Positions 33,582 through 42,924 of a stretch of DNA of 64,000 nt are shown here, in pieces (positions within the stretch are counted from its first letter, which is position 1; each line of letters starts with the position of its first letter). The DNA is taken from NCBI GenBank assembly GCA_947475875.1, contig CANJME010000013.1:1-64000 (forward strand), read 5' to 3'. The notes beneath the pieces are model-generated. The model saw only the letters and a program-made list of their open reading frames with translations. It did not search any database and had not been told where the DNA came from. The position numbers and the translations under genes are program-made. Source of the DNA: Caulobacteraceae bacterium. GTDB taxonomy: Bacteria > Pseudomonadota > Alphaproteobacteria > Caulobacterales > Caulobacteraceae.

Positions 33582-34421
33582 TTAGCCGTCGACGATCCAC
33601 TCGCCGTTGGCGTTCTGACAGGCCGTGAAGCGTTCACGATCCTGGTAACCGCCTTGGCGGCGAACCGTCTGATCGAAGGTCCGGCAGAGCCTGCGCTCGG
33701 TGACCCGGCTGTAGCCGCCATTGTCGAGGTAGGCGTACATGTTGGCCTGGCCGTCATAGTCGGCATAGCTTTCGTTGACATAGCCGATGGCCCGGCCGTT
33801 CTGACCGACCAGCAGCCAGCCGCCGATCCGCGCGAGACCGTCGAACGACTCGCCGTCACGGATTTCGTCCAGCACCCGCGAGTTGCCATCCGGCGCGGCG
33901 AAAACATCGAGCCAGGCCGCGGCGCGATAGCTGTTGTCCAGCATCACATAGTTGGCCGGCATGCGGACGCCGCTGGCGAACCGGATGTCGGTCAGGCTGC
34001 GCGGATAGTCGGCAACGCGGCCGGCCACGTCATTGCGATAGAAGCTGCTGACCACATCCACGCGACCGGATGCGCCCGTGCGGCTGTTCGACCAGGTGCG
34101 CGAGCGGCCGTCCTGCAGCGACAGACGCGTCGCCGACTGGGCCCGGTCGGTGTCGGCCGAGTTCATGTTGCAGCCGATACTGGAGCCGATGGCCGCGCCG
34201 ACGCCGGCGCCCAGGAGAGTGCCGGCGATGCGGTCACGCCGGTCGTCGCCGGCGATTTCGTTGCCGATGACACTGCCGAGCAGACCGCCGATCACGAGGC
34301 CGGAGTTACCGTTGCCGTTCCGGCAGTTGAAAATGGACGAGGCCGGGGCCTGGGCGTGAGAGGCGGCGGCCGGGGCGATCAACGCCGCAGCGCCGAACAG
34401 CGCGAGTGCGAGCTTTCGCAT
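33582..34421 (-). CDS. Secreted glycine-zipper/SH3-like protein (copy 1)
   Basis: 279 aa. Signal peptide (MRKLALALFGAAALIAPAAASHA), a glycine-zipper segment (GGLLGSVIGNEIAG and GAGVGAAIGSSIGC), a middle region with RTWSNSRTGASGRVDVVSSF, a bacterial SH3-like part (DVFAAPDGNSRVLDEIRDGE, GGWLLVGQNGRAIGYV) and a C-terminal Cys-containing motif (RLCRTFDQTV, FTACQNANGEWIV). It is a paralog of the next gene. Glycine zippers with SH3 domains suggest an envelope or peptidoglycan-associated role. Confidence 0.82.
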   Translation of the reverse strand: MRKLALALFGAAALIAPAAASHAQAPASSIFNCRNGNGNSGLVIGGLLGSVIGNEIAGDDRRDRIAGTLLGAGVGAAIGSSIGCNMNSADTDRAQSATRLSLQDGRSRTWSNSRTGASGRVDVVSSFYRNDVAGRVADYPRSLTDIRFASGVRMPANYVMLDNSYRAAAWLDVFAAPDGNSRVLDEIRDGESFDGLARIGGWLLVGQNGRAIGYVNESYADYDGQANMYAYLDNGGYSRVTERRLCRTFDQTVRRQGGYQDRERFTACQNANGEWIVDG

Positions 34422-34527
34422 GGTGAGACTCCTTTATTGGTTGCCCCTGGACGCGGGGCGCTGGAGTCAAAACGCGGCCTTCAAAGATTGGTTCGCAGCT
34501 AGACCATTGAATTGCGGGCAATAAAGA

Positions 34528-34555
34528 CCCCGCCCCGGTTTTTCCCGGGACGGGG
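34528..34555 (-). terminator. Terminator hairpin after the SH3 copy 2 gene
   Basis: An 11-bp GC-rich stem (CCCCGCCCCGG with CCGGGACGGGG, one G-T type mismatch) followed on the minus strand by a short T-rich stretch. It lies 23 nt beyond the stop of the gene at 34579 and before the paralogous gene. Confidence 0.65.
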
Positions 34556-34578
34556 CTGGTTTTAGTTGAGAGCCCTGA

Positions 34579-35472
34579 TCAACCCTGGATCACCCAGTCG
34601 CCGTCTGAATTCTGACAGGCGGTGAGGCGTTGGGTCGTGCGGCTGCCAGAGCGGCTGGTCTGCACGGTCTGATCGAAGGTACGGCAGGTCTGACGCTCGG
34701 AGACGCGCTGATTGTTCCGATTGTCCTGATACTGATTGTTGTTGCCGTAGCCGTTGCCGCGGTTGCCGTACCGGCCATTGTTATTGTCGGCATAGGTTTC
34801 CAGACGGGCAGAGCGTTCCTGCACATAACCGACGGCCACGCCGTTCTGACCGACCAACAGCCAGCCCGAATTGACCCGCGCCAGCGCCTGGAAGCGCTGA
34901 CCTGAACGGATGAGGCCGAGCGAGCTCGAGCGCGTTGTCGGGCCGGCGCGCAGGTTTACGTCGTTGCTGGCGCGATAGCTGGAATCGATCAGCGTATAAC
35001 GGCCGGGATACTGAACGCGGTTGGCGAACCGGACCTGGTCGAGGGTACGGGGCGAATTGGTGTAATAGTTATCCGGCGCGCGGGCCGAGACATCGTTGCG
35101 GTAGTAGGTGTTGACGATATCCACGCGGCCCGACATGCCGCTGCGGGCGCTCGACCAGGTCTGCGAGCGGTTCTGCTCGAGAGCGAGGCGGGTCGCGGTC
35201 TCGGCGCGGTTGGTTTCGTCAGCGCCCATGTTGCAGCCAATGGAGGACCCAGCTGCGGCGCCGGCGCCGGCGCCGAGGATGGTGCCCAAGGTCTGATTCT
35301 TGTCGCTGGCGACCTGGTTGCCGATGATGCCGCCGATGATGGCGCCGATCGCGGCGCCTGTGCCCTGGCTGTTACCGGCCTTGTTGCAGCTGAACAGATT
35401 GGATTGGGCGTGCGCCGCCATTGGGGCGAGCAGAGCCGTTGCGCCACAAAGCGCAATTACGAGATTTCGCAT
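34579..35472 (-). CDS. Secreted glycine-zipper/SH3-like protein (copy 2)
   Basis: 297 aa paralog of the 33582 gene with the same order: signal peptide (MRNLVIALCGATALLAPMAAHA), glycine zipper (GAAIGAIIGGIIGNQVA, GAGAGAAAGSSIGC), ETATRLALEQNRSQTWSSAR, SH3-like segment (VNLRAGPTTRSSSLGLIRSG, NSGWLLVGQNGVAVGYV), an Asn/Gly/Tyr-rich insert (about 225-255) absent from copy 1, and the shared tail RQTCRTFDQTV and LTACQNSDGDWVIQ. The Asn-rich insert is probably disordered. Each copy seems to be a separate transcript. Confidence 0.82.
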   Translation of the reverse strand: MRNLVIALCGATALLAPMAAHAQSNLFSCNKAGNSQGTGAAIGAIIGGIIGNQVASDKNQTLGTILGAGAGAAAGSSIGCNMGADETNRAETATRLALEQNRSQTWSSARSGMSGRVDIVNTYYRNDVSARAPDNYYTNSPRTLDQVRFANRVQYPGRYTLIDSSYRASNDVNLRAGPTTRSSSLGLIRSGQRFQALARVNSGWLLVGQNGVAVGYVQERSARLETYADNNNGRYGNRGNGYGNNNQYQDNRNNQRVSERQTCRTFDQTVQTSRSGSRTTQRLTACQNSDGDWVIQG

Positions 35473-35575
35473 TGAGTTATTGTCCTTTGCGCCTCCGGGG
35501 GTCGGAGGCATGGGTGTCTGACAGACAGAACGCCCTGAAGCGGCAAAGGTTCGAATCTAAATCAGGAGCAGCGGC

Positions 35576-37117
35576 CTACTTCACGATCCTCGGTTTGGGC
35601 AGCGGGCGACGGCGCAGGCGATCGCGCCGGCGTTCTCCTCCGCCCGGCGGTGGCGGTGGCGGGCTGTCGGCGTCGTCGAACGCGCCGGCGAAGAACCCAG
35701 GATCGTCGGCGATCGGCGCTTCGGTAAGACCGGTGTCGGCCGCCCGGATGATCGACTGCGGCGCGGTATAGGTGGCTGGCACGCGAGGCAATTCGCTGAT
35801 TACCGCCTCGCGCCGCTCAAAGCGCGGGTGGATCAGTTCGCCCGTCTCGGCATAGGTGGAAACCAGCCTCGCCCAATCGGCAGCGGTGTAATCGAAAGCC
35901 CGCCCGTCCGGGTTGATGTCCGACCATTCGGGCTCCTGCGGCGCAGCCATACCGCGCGCCATCCACGCGCGCGCGCCATCGATATCACCTCCGGCATGGG
36001 CAAGTCGCGCCCAGAGGCCGGCGAGGCGGGCGGTCAGGGGCTCGTCCTTCAACGCCTCGCTGGCGGCGCGGGCGTCGGCATAGCTTCCGCTAATCAGGCC
36101 TTGTTCAACGGCGAGAATGCGGGTCTCGCGATGATCGGGATTGAGAGTCACCAGCGCGCTGAGCCGACGAGCGCGCTCGCGCGGCGTCTCGGCGGTGGTA
36201 AGATCGCGATAGGCCAGCCACAGGGCCGGATGCGGCGCTTCCTTCCAGGCCGCCTCAAGCACGGCCGCGGCGCGGGGTGCGCGGCCCTCGGCCAAAAGCC
36301 GTCGTGCGGCGATAATCGCGCCGGGCGCAAATCCGGCGTTCAGCTTGGCCGACTGGGAGGCAAATTCGAGGGCCTGGGACGGCTTTTCGGTTTCGATGCT
36401 CGCCGCCGATGCCGCCAGTAGCGCGGCTCTGGCGCGTTCGGCCACGATCGGGCTGACGATTTTGCGGGCCAACGCGGTCTTCACAAGATTGAGGGCGGCG
36501 GGCCAGTCACTGCTGGCCAACTTGTCTTCGAGGATCGCCCGCCAGGCCCAACGCGCGGTTTTCTCCTGACTGTAGGCTTCCTCGGCGTGTTTGATCGCCT
36601 CGGCCCTGTCATTCTGGCCGAGGGCCGTCTGCATCAGGCCGCGGAGGGCGGCCAGCCGCATGTCCGGAAAGCCGAGCATGGCCGTATAGGCTGCCTTCGC
36701 CGCGACAGGATCGCCTGCCGCTTCCGCCGCCTGGGCGCTGAGCACCCGCACCAGTCCTGGCGAGTCGGTCACCAGGTCCGAGGCCCGCTGCGCCATCAGC
36801 CTGGCTTCGGACCCATCGCCCGCGGCGGCGGCCAGAAAGCCTCTGGTCAACACCTCGGCGCCCTGGCGGCGGCGAAGTTCGGCCCGGTCGCGCGCGGCCC
36901 GCCCGGGCGCAGTGGCGATCCACAGCACCACCCGCCAGAAAATCGCCGCCAGCAATGCGCCGAAGAACACCAGCATGACTGCCACGGCCGCCGTGGTCTG
37001 CACCTCGCGCCCCAGCCAGATTAGGCTGGCCGAGCCGGCGTCGCCACCACTGGCCGCGGCCAGGCCGATGACGATGATCGCGGCGATGATGAACAGGACC
37101 AGTGAGACGCGGATCAT
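35576..37117 (-). CDS. hemY: HemY family tetratricopeptide membrane protein
   Basis: 513 aa. Two N-terminal membrane helices (residues 1-22 and about 42-70) belong to the HemY_N domain, followed by helical TPR-like repeats rich in Ala and a proline/arginine-rich tail. HemY is found with heme-synthesis genes, but its exact role is unclear; it is not the oxygen-dependent protoporphyrinogen oxidase also called HemY. It overlaps the stop of the mitofilin-like gene by 4 nt (ATGA). Confidence 0.9.
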   Translation of the reverse strand: MIRVSLVLFIIAAIIVIGLAAASGGDAGSASLIWLGREVQTTAAVAVMLVFFGALLAAIFWRVVLWIATAPGRAARDRAELRRRQGAEVLTRGFLAAAAGDGSEARLMAQRASDLVTDSPGLVRVLSAQAAEAAGDPVAAKAAYTAMLGFPDMRLAALRGLMQTALGQNDRAEAIKHAEEAYSQEKTARWAWRAILEDKLASSDWPAALNLVKTALARKIVSPIVAERARAALLAASAASIETEKPSQALEFASQSAKLNAGFAPGAIIAARRLLAEGRAPRAAAVLEAAWKEAPHPALWLAYRDLTTAETPRERARRLSALVTLNPDHRETRILAVEQGLISGSYADARAASEALKDEPLTARLAGLWARLAHAGGDIDGARAWMARGMAAPQEPEWSDINPDGRAFDYTAADWARLVSTYAETGELIHPRFERREAVISELPRVPATYTAPQSIIRAADTGLTEAPIADDPGFFAGAFDDADSPPPPPPGGGERRRDRLRRRPLPKPRIVK

Positions 37118-37980
37118 GGGGCGCTTGCCAGGGTGTCGTTCAGGGCGCGCAGGGTGGCGTCGCGGATATTGGCCACCCGCCGGTCGATTTCGACCCGCTG
37201 CAGCGCATCAGAAATCCATGAGCTCAGGGCGCCGCGCGATTGGGGCGGCAAGGTCGAGAGCTCGTTGAGGGCAGTTTCCAGATCCCCGTCGCGGGCGCTG
37301 TTTTCGGCGCGGGCCAACACCGCGTCGACCGCCTTGCCCTTCACATCCCCGACCCGGCGGATGGTGATGACCGACGAGATGGCATAGCCGATCCGCTGCA
37401 TCAGGCCGGCGTCCGGCCCCGGCTTGGCGGCCGCGGCGATGGCGCCGCCTGCCGTCTCGGAAAACTCGGCGGCCAGCACCTGACGAGTGGGCGCGCCAGT
37501 CCGCGCCAGGGTGCGCAGGGCGGCGGCGTCCGGTGATTGCGGCAACAGGTGCGACACCTGGGCCAGTTCCTTATCGAAGGGCCGGGAGGTCTGCGAGGCT
37601 TCGATCAGGGCCGCGGTGGCCAGCGCCACGCCGGCCGCTTCGGCTGTCTTCGCATGGGTCGCCTCGAGCCGTTCGACGCGATTTTTCAGGCCCGCCATAT
37701 CGCCCCCGGTTGCAGGCTGCGGCGACTGCGCCAAAGAGGCGGCGGCGGTCTCAACCGGCTGGGAGTCGGGCTCGGGACCGGGCGCGATGAAGGGGATGAC
37801 GGGAATGCTGAGGGTCGATTTTTCCTCGACCGGAAACAGGGCGGGCACATAGCGGGCGAACAAAAATCCGCCGAGAATGCACAGCAGGCACAGGCCCATC
37901 ATCACCCAGAAGCCGACGCCGAGGCCTCGGCGCCTGTAGCTGGTCGGGTCCGCGGGAGGAGCGGGCTCTGGCGATGTCAT
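37114..37980 (-). CDS. Mitofilin/Mic60-like inner-membrane protein
   Basis: 288 aa. A Pro-rich cytoplasmic start, one membrane helix (VGFWVMMGLCLLCILGGFLFA), a Pro-rich linker, a coiled-coil region (GLKNRVERLEATHAKTAEAA) and a C-terminal mitofilin-signature region (ALNELSTLPPQSRGALSSWI). Alphaproteobacterial Mic60 homologs are encoded beside hem genes and can shape membranes. It sits between hemY and the hemDC genes. Confidence 0.85.
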   Translation of the reverse strand: MTSPEPAPPADPTSYRRRGLGVGFWVMMGLCLLCILGGFLFARYVPALFPVEEKSTLSIPVIPFIAPGPEPDSQPVETAAASLAQSPQPATGGDMAGLKNRVERLEATHAKTAEAAGVALATAALIEASQTSRPFDKELAQVSHLLPQSPDAAALRTLARTGAPTRQVLAAEFSETAGGAIAAAAKPGPDAGLMQRIGYAISSVITIRRVGDVKGKAVDAVLARAENSARDGDLETALNELSTLPPQSRGALSSWISDALQRVEIDRRVANIRDATLRALNDTLASAP

Positions 37981-38151
37981 GCCCTTGGTTCGCGCCTGTG
38001 GCGCGGTCGGTCAAGGCGCAAGCGGCGTTCCAACCGCGCTTTCCGCACGGGCGCGGCGCCCCGGACACATGCGCGCGGGCAGGTTCCCCTTTACGGAAAA
38101 CCGATTTAAACGGCCCCTCCAACACCGCCCCTGAATGACGAAAGATCTCCC

Positions 38152-38547
38152 ATGGCTGAGCAAATGACCGCGCCGCGATTTGAATTCGTGCTGGCGAGCG
38201 AGGCCGATCGTGAAAACAAGGCGATCAAGATGGTGTTCCAGAGCGCCGACCAGAAACACTTCGTTCTTGAGATTTCAGCGCGCTGCGCGGCCCTGACCAT
38301 GGCGGCGCTGGCGGCGCATCTGGGCGAGATTCTCACCGGTCTCGCGCCCGAGGACTATCCCGAGGTGCAGCCGATCTCGGTGCGCTCGGCCGAGGCGGTG
38401 GCGACCGGCGGCGGGGGCGTCGCTTTGGTCATGACCCTGGAAGGCGGCGCCGAGCTGCCGCTGGAGTTTTCGGGCTCCAATATCATCAAGCTGGCGGCCC
38501 AGTTCGCCGAGATCGCCGGTCAGGGCGATCGCGGCCTGACGAACTGA
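38152..38547 (+). CDS. Conserved hypothetical protein between heme genes
   Basis: 131 aa, soluble, with no signal peptide. Contains an alternating beta-strand pattern (FEFVLASEADRENKAIKMVF, HFVLEISARCAALTMAALAA), an acidic helix and a terminal helix. It is on the strand opposite to its neighbours, separating hemDC from the mitofilin-hemY pair. No family recognised. GC-rich third positions match the neighbours, so it looks genuine. Confidence 0.7.
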   Translation: MAEQMTAPRFEFVLASEADRENKAIKMVFQSADQKHFVLEISARCAALTMAALAAHLGEILTGLAPEDYPEVQPISVRSAEAVATGGGGVALVMTLEGGAELPLEFSGSNIIKLAAQFAEIAGQGDRGLTN

Positions 38548-38549
38548 GG

Positions 38550-39206
38550 TCAGAGCATCGCCAGCAGCGCGTCCTCGTCGGGAGTTTTAGCCACGGCGAC
38601 GCGGGCGAATTCCAGGCCCGTCAGGGGATTGGCGGCGGCTCTGGAAATCGCGAAGAGCACGAGGCCTTTCGCCACTTCAGCCGGCATCCGTTCGGCGATA
38701 ACCGTGGCGGCCTTGGGTGAATGGACGAGAAGACCATCGATGCCGGTGGGCAACGGCCCCTCTGCCGGAACCGTTGCATAGAGGGGCGTAAGCCGCGCTT
38801 CGATGCTTGCGGGGGCGAGCAGCCCCGCCAGATCACCGGCCGGCTCCTGCGGGCCGAACCAGGCGATTTTTCCGGCCGGACGTTTTTGGATGATCAGCCT
38901 GGCCAACTCTTCCAGTCCCCCGCCCGCCACCATCACCTGACTGAAACCGGCGTCGAGGGCCGCGCGCGCGGTGCCCTCGCCGGTGACAAAGACCGGCAAT
39001 TCGCGCCGGGTTGACCGCCAGGCAAAGGCTTTCACGCCGTTCTGGCTGGAAAAGGCGATGGCCACAGCGCCGGCGAGGTCGATCTGCACACTGGCGAGCG
39101 GTTTCACCTCGAGCACCGGCTGGACGACAGGTGTGTGCCCAAGAGCGCGGAGGCGTTTGGCCGTCGCTTCGGCCTCAGGTTTGGTGCGCGTGACCCACAG
39201 GCGCAT
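38550..39206 (-). CDS. hemD: Uroporphyrinogen-III synthase
   Basis: 218 aa two-lobed enzyme that cyclises hydroxymethylbilane with inversion of ring D. The family is poorly conserved. Support comes from the RTKPEAEATAKRLRALGHTP start, SQNGVKAFAW, an HSPKAA motif near the C-terminal part, and the position directly after hemC. Its ATG abuts hemC's stop. Confidence 0.9.
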   Translation of the reverse strand: MRLWVTRTKPEAEATAKRLRALGHTPVVQPVLEVKPLASVQIDLAGAVAIAFSSQNGVKAFAWRSTRRELPVFVTGEGTARAALDAGFSQVMVAGGGLEELARLIIQKRPAGKIAWFGPQEPAGDLAGLLAPASIEARLTPLYATVPAEGPLPTGIDGLLVHSPKAATVIAERMPAEVAKGLVLFAISRAAANPLTGLEFARVAVAKTPDEDALLAML

Positions 39207-40159
39207 CAGCCGAACGGCAGGGCGAGAATGCCGCCCGCCTCTTCGGCGATTGAGCGGCCGAGCTCGAGGCCCAGCGCCCGGGCGGGACCGATGCCGGTCA
39301 TCCGCACCGAAGCCTCGCGGCGGAAGCGTTTCCGGCCATCCGGCGTCAGGGCTTCAACGACGATGTCAAGATCGTCGGCGACGAGGCGGGCGTGAGCGCC
39401 GATGGCTGTGCGGCACGAGCCTTCGAGCGCTTCCAGCGCGCCGCGTTCGGCCGCGACACAAAGGGCGGTGGGCGCATGATGCAGGGCCTGCAGCCAGGGC
39501 TCGTTCGCCAGTTCGGCGCGGGATTCGATGGCCAGAGCCCCCTGACCCGGCGCTGGTGGGGATTCGATCGGATCGATCAGGCTGGCGGCGACGTGCGAAA
39601 GACCGAGGCGGTTCAGGCCCGAAAGGGCCAGCAGGGTGGCGTCGACCACGCCGGCTTCCAGCTTGGCCAGACGCGTGTCGACATTGCCGCGGAAGAGCTC
39701 GACCACCAGGTCGGGACGTTTGAACAGGCACTGGGTCTGACGGCGGAGCGAGGCGGTGCCGAGCTTTGCGCCGTGCGGCAGGTCTTCAAACCGCGCCGCC
39801 TTGTGGCTGATGAAGGCGTCGCGCGGATCCTCCCGCTCAGGAATGGCGGCGATGACGAGGCCCGGCGGCAGCTGCGCCGGCACGTCCTTCATCGAATGGA
39901 TGGCGCAGTCGATACGCCCATCCAGCATGGCCTCCTCGATCTCCTTGATGAACAGCCCTTTGCCGCCTGCTTCCAGCAGGCGCCGGTCCTGGATGATGTC
40001 GCCGGAGGTGGTGATGATCACCAGCGGGCAGACATCGTCTGCCTCAGCCAGATCATGGCCGAGCGCGGCGCAGATGCGCTGTTGCATCATGCGCGACTGG
40101 GTCACCGCGAGCTTTGAGCCCCGGGTGCCGATGCGGACTTTGAGAGATTTACTTGTCAC
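39206..40159 (-). CDS. hemC: Hydroxymethylbilane synthase (porphobilinogen deaminase)
   Basis: 317 aa. [13 protein letters not shown] near the N-terminus, [23 protein letters not shown] and [12 protein letters not shown], in which the Cys binds the dipyrromethane cofactor, are all canonical. A GTG at 40159 gives a start matching the family; an ATG at 40186 would add nine residues. It is divergent from tsaD, with 25 bp between starts. hemC/tsaD divergence is common in alphaproteobacteria. Confidence 0.95.
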   Translation of the reverse strand: MTSKSLKVRIGTRGSKLAVTQSRMMQQRICAALGHDLAEADDVCPLVIITTSGDIIQDRRLLEAGGKGLFIKEIEEAMLDGRIDCAIHSMKDVPAQLPPGLVIAAIPEREDPRDAFISHKAARFEDLPHGAKLGTASLRRQTQCLFKRPDLVVELFRGNVDTRLAKLEAGVVDATLLALSGLNRLGLSHVAASLIDPIESPPAPGQGALAIESRAELANEPWLQALHHAPTALCVAAERGALEALEGSCRTAIGAHARLVADDLDIVVEALTPDGRKRFRREASVRMTGIGPARALGLELGRSIAEEAGGILALPFG

Positions 40160-40184
40160 GGCCGGGCAGATACCCCGATCAGCC

Positions 40185-41279
40185 ATGACGCGCCATACCG
40201 CCCTGACGGTGCTGGGGATCGAAACCAGCTGCGACGAGACCGCCGCCTCGGTGGTGCGGCTGGGTGAGGACGGCCGCGCGACCGTGCTTTCCTCCATCGT
40301 CGCCAGCCAGATTGCCGAACACGCGCCGTTCGGCGGCGTAGTGCCCGAGATCGCCGCCCGGGCCCATGTCGAGGTCGTCGATGCGGTCATCCGTCAGGCC
40401 ATGACCGAGGCAGGTGTTGATTTTCCTGGTCTTTCTGGCGTCGCCGCCACGGCCGGGCCAGGACTGGTAGGCGGGGTGATGGTGGGGCTTTCGGCCGGCA
40501 AGGCCATAGCCCTGTCGCGAAGCATTCCGCTGATCGCCGTCAATCACCTCGAAGGACACGCGGTTTCGGCCCGGCTGGACGCCGATGTGCCCTATCCCTT
40601 TCTGCTGCTGCTGGTCTCCGGCGGCCATTGCCAGCTTTTGGCCGTGGAAGGCGTCGGGGCGTGCACCCGACTGGGCTCAACCATCGACGATGCGGCCGGC
40701 GAGGCCTTCGACAAGATCGCCAAGACGCTTGGCCTGCCCTATCCCGGCGGTCCGGCGCTGGAAAAGCTGGCGCAAGGCGGCGATGAGGCGCGTTTTCCCC
40801 TGCCCCGCGCGCTGTTGGGGCGCGACGATTGCGATTTTTCGTTTTCCGGCCTGAAAACCGCCGCCGCCCGCCTCGCCGAAACCCTGCAGCATGATGCGGA
40901 AAAGCGTGATCTCGCGGCCAGCGTTCAGGCGGCGATTTCGCGGCAATTGACCGAGCGAACCGCCCGCGCCATGCGCATTTATGCTGCGCAGCATGCTGCA
41001 CCCTTGCGCTTCGTCGTCGCCGGGGGAGTCGCCGCAAATGCTGCGGTGCGCGCGGCGCTGCAAAAAGAAACCGAGGCGCAGCATTTTTCGTTTCATGCGC
41101 CGGCGCTGAAGTACTGCACTGATAACGCCGCCATGATCGCGCTGGCCGGGGCCGAGCGCCTGGCGAAGGGCCTGACCAGCGGTCTGGACGCCATCGCCCG
41201 GCCGCGCTGGCCTCTGGACGAGGCGGCTGCAATCGCCAATCCTGTCAACAGTTTCGGCCGCAAAGGAGCCAAGGCTTGA
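40185..41279 (+). CDS. tsaD: tRNA N6-adenosine threonylcarbamoyltransferase TsaD
   Basis: 364 aa ASKHA-fold enzyme of the t6A37 tRNA modification. [14 protein letters not shown] is the N-terminal signature, [10 protein letters not shown] carries the iron-coordinating His-x-x-x-His, and VSGGHCQL and [14 protein letters not shown] are nucleotide-site segments. [12 protein letters not shown] is the C-terminal signature. gpsA starts within its stop. Three ATGCTGC/GCAGCAT words form overlapping palindromes at 40981-40999 in its coding sequence. Confidence 0.96.
   Translation: MTRHTALTVLGIETSCDETAASVVRLGEDGRATVLSSIVASQIAEHAPFGGVVPEIAARAHVEVVDAVIRQAMTEAGVDFPGLSGVAATAGPGLVGGVMVGLSAGKAIALSRSIPLIAVNHLEGHAVSARLDADVPYPFLLLLVSGGHCQLLAVEGVGACTRLGSTIDDAAGEAFDKIAKTLGLPYPGGPALEKLAQGGDEARFPLPRALLGRDDCDFSFSGLKTAAARLAETLQHDAEKRDLAASVQAAISRQLTERTARAMRIYAAQHAAPLRFVVAGGVAANAAVRAALQKETEAQHFSFHAPALKYCTDNAAMIALAGAERLAKGLTSGLDAIARPRWPLDEAAAIANPVNSFGRKGAKA
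40981..40999. repeat. Overlapping ATGCTGC/GCAGCAT palindromes inside tsaD
   Basis: ATGCTGCGCAGCAT (40981-40994) is a perfect 14-bp palindrome, and GCAGCATGCTGC (40988-40999) a perfect 12-bp one that overlaps it. They use the same 7-mer as the array at 41524-41563. No function is known. Confidence 0.5.
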
Positions 41280-42274
41280 GCGCGTTTTCCACCGTCGGCG
41301 TGATTGGCGCGGGCGCCTGGGGCACGGCGCTGGCGCAGTTGTGCGCGCGGGCGGGCCTCGGCGTCACTCTGTGGGCTTACGAGGCTGAAGTCCGCGCCGA
41401 CATCGCAGCAAACCGGATCAACTCCGCGTTCCTACCGGGCGTAACTCTGGACGAGGCGATTGACGTCACCGACGACCTCGCCGACCTGGCCCTGGCCGAC
41501 TTTATTCTCGCCGTTGCGCCGGCGCAGCATCTGCGCAGCATTGCTGCAGCATTTTCGCAGCATGCGCCGGATGGTCTGCCCGTGGTTTTGTGCGCCAAGG
41601 GCATCGAGCAGGGCAGTCTGAAGCTGATGAACGAGGTGCTGGAAGAGGTGATTCCTCAGGCATGGGCCGCCGTGCTTTCCGGTCCCAGTTTCGCCGGCGA
41701 GGTGGCGCGCGGGCTGCCGACGGCGGTGACGCTGGCCTGCGCGGACGAGGATCTGGGCCAGGCGTTGGCCGAAGCGCTGGCGACCCCGACGTTCCGGCCT
41801 TATCTGTCGCAGGATCTGATCGGAGCTGAAGCCGGGGGCGCGATCAAGAATGTGCTGGCCATCGCCTGCGGCATTTCCGAGGGCAAGGGCCTGGGCCGCT
41901 CGGCCCATGCAGCGCTGATCACCCGCGGCTTTGCCGAGATGACGCGGTTTGCCGTGGCGCTGGGGGCGGACGCCGAAACGTTGAAGGGCCTGTGCGGGCT
42001 GGGCGACCTGGTTTTGACCTGTTCCAGCCCGCAGTCACGCAACATGAGCCTGGGGCTGGCGCTCGGACAGGGACAGTCACTCGCCCAGGCGCTGGCGAAC
42101 AAACGCTCGGTCGCCGAGGGCGCGGCCAGCGCCCCGGCGGTGCGCCAGCTCGCCGCCCGGCTCGAGGTTGAGCTGCCGATTTGCGAGGCGGTGGCCGCGA
42201 TCCTGGCCGGCGAAATCGCCCCCGATCAGGCCATCGGCGCCTTGCTGTCCCGTCCCCTTCGTTCTGAATTCTAG
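41276..42274 (+). CDS. gpsA: Glycerol-3-phosphate dehydrogenase [NAD(P)+]
   Basis: 332 aa enzyme making sn-glycerol-3-phosphate for phospholipids. [14 protein letters not shown] is the NAD(P) motif. [31 protein letters not shown] and [17 protein letters not shown] are family signatures, with the Lys in the last one catalytic. The start is TTG overlapping the tsaD stop (TTGA), with AAAGGAG upstream. An array of four GCAGCAT words at 11-bp spacing lies within it. Confidence 0.95.
   Translation: MSAFSTVGVIGAGAWGTALAQLCARAGLGVTLWAYEAEVRADIAANRINSAFLPGVTLDEAIDVTDDLADLALADFILAVAPAQHLRSIAAAFSQHAPDGLPVVLCAKGIEQGSLKLMNEVLEEVIPQAWAAVLSGPSFAGEVARGLPTAVTLACADEDLGQALAEALATPTFRPYLSQDLIGAEAGGAIKNVLAIACGISEGKGLGRSAHAALITRGFAEMTRFAVALGADAETLKGLCGLGDLVLTCSSPQSRNMSLGLALGQGQSLAQALANKRSVAEGAASAPAVRQLAARLEVELPICEAVAAILAGEIAPDQAIGALLSRPLRSEF
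41524..41563. repeat. Four-copy GCAGCAT array with 11-bp period inside gpsA
   Basis: GCAGCAT at 41524, 41535, 41546 and 41557: exactly 11 bp apart, with different 4-nt spacers (CTGC, TGCT, TTTC). Since 11 is not a multiple of 3, the repeat is read in all three frames and does not produce a repeated peptide. Confidence 0.65.
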
Positions 42275-42285
42275 GGGAATATCAA

Positions 42286-42573
42286 ATGGTTCTTTTTTGC
42301 ATTATCTGCCGGGACAAGGCCAATGCGCAGGAAGCCCGCGCGGCCGCCCGAGCGGAACATCTGGCCTTCGTCGATACCTTCGGTGCGCAGGTGAAGGTGG
42401 CAGGGCCCTTTCTCGACGACGCAGGCGGCATGATCGGCTCGCTGATCATCATGGATTTTGCCGACAAGGCGGCGGCGCAGGCGTTCGTGGATGGAGATCC
42501 TTACGGCAAGGCCGGCGTATTCGGCGGAGTCGACATCCTGCCCTGGAAAGTGACGCGGGGCGCGCTCGGTTGA
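42286..42573 (+). CDS. YciI family protein
   Basis: 95 aa ferredoxin-like YCII domain: VLFCIICRDKANAQEARAAA, then RAEHLAFVDTFG, GPFLDDAGGMIGSLIIMDF and PYGKAGVFGGVDILPW. The conserved Arg-x-x-His (RAEHL) and Asp (FADKA) of the family are present. It is 11 nt after gpsA. YciI domains are thought to be small enzymes or accessory domains; the substrate is unknown. Confidence 0.88.
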   Translation: MVLFCIICRDKANAQEARAAARAEHLAFVDTFGAQVKVAGPFLDDAGGMIGSLIIMDFADKAAAQAFVDGDPYGKAGVFGGVDILPWKVTRGALG

Positions 42574-42923
42574 ACGAAAACCCCGCCAAGCCCCCGTTCG
42601 GCGCGGCGATCTGCGCGCTGGAGGACATTTCCGACAAGGGCGCGAAGGGCTTTGTCTTCCGCGAGGGTGATGCGCTGTTCGCAGGGTTTGTGCTGCGCGA
42701 AGGCGGTCAGGTGCGGGGCTTCGTCGATCAGTGTCCGCACGCGGGATGGCCGATGGCGTCCGGCCCGAACCGATATCTGACCCGCGACGGCAAGTTCATC
42801 CTCTGCTCGGGCCACGGGGCGCTGTTCCAGAAAGACGGCTTGTGCGTGTCCGGGCCTTGCTATGGCGAGCATCTTACGCCCTGGCCGGTGGAAGTTGTGC
42901 GCGGCGTGGTAAGAGCCGGGTGA
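42570..42923 (+). CDS. Rieske [2Fe-2S] domain protein
   Basis: 117 aa single Rieske domain. The cluster ligands are in CPHAGWPM and CSGHGALF, spaced 16 residues apart as in Rieske ferredoxins. The start is a TTG that overlaps the YciI stop (TTGA); the upstream in-frame extension has no similarity. It lacks any oxygenase domain, so it probably acts as an electron carrier. It is in the same run as moeB, whose ATG follows 1 nt after the stop. Confidence 0.88.
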   Translation: MNENPAKPPFGAAICALEDISDKGAKGFVFREGDALFAGFVLREGGQVRGFVDQCPHAGWPMASGPNRYLTRDGKFILCSGHGALFQKDGLCVSGPCYGEHLTPWPVEVVRGVVRAG

Positions 42924-42924
42924 A

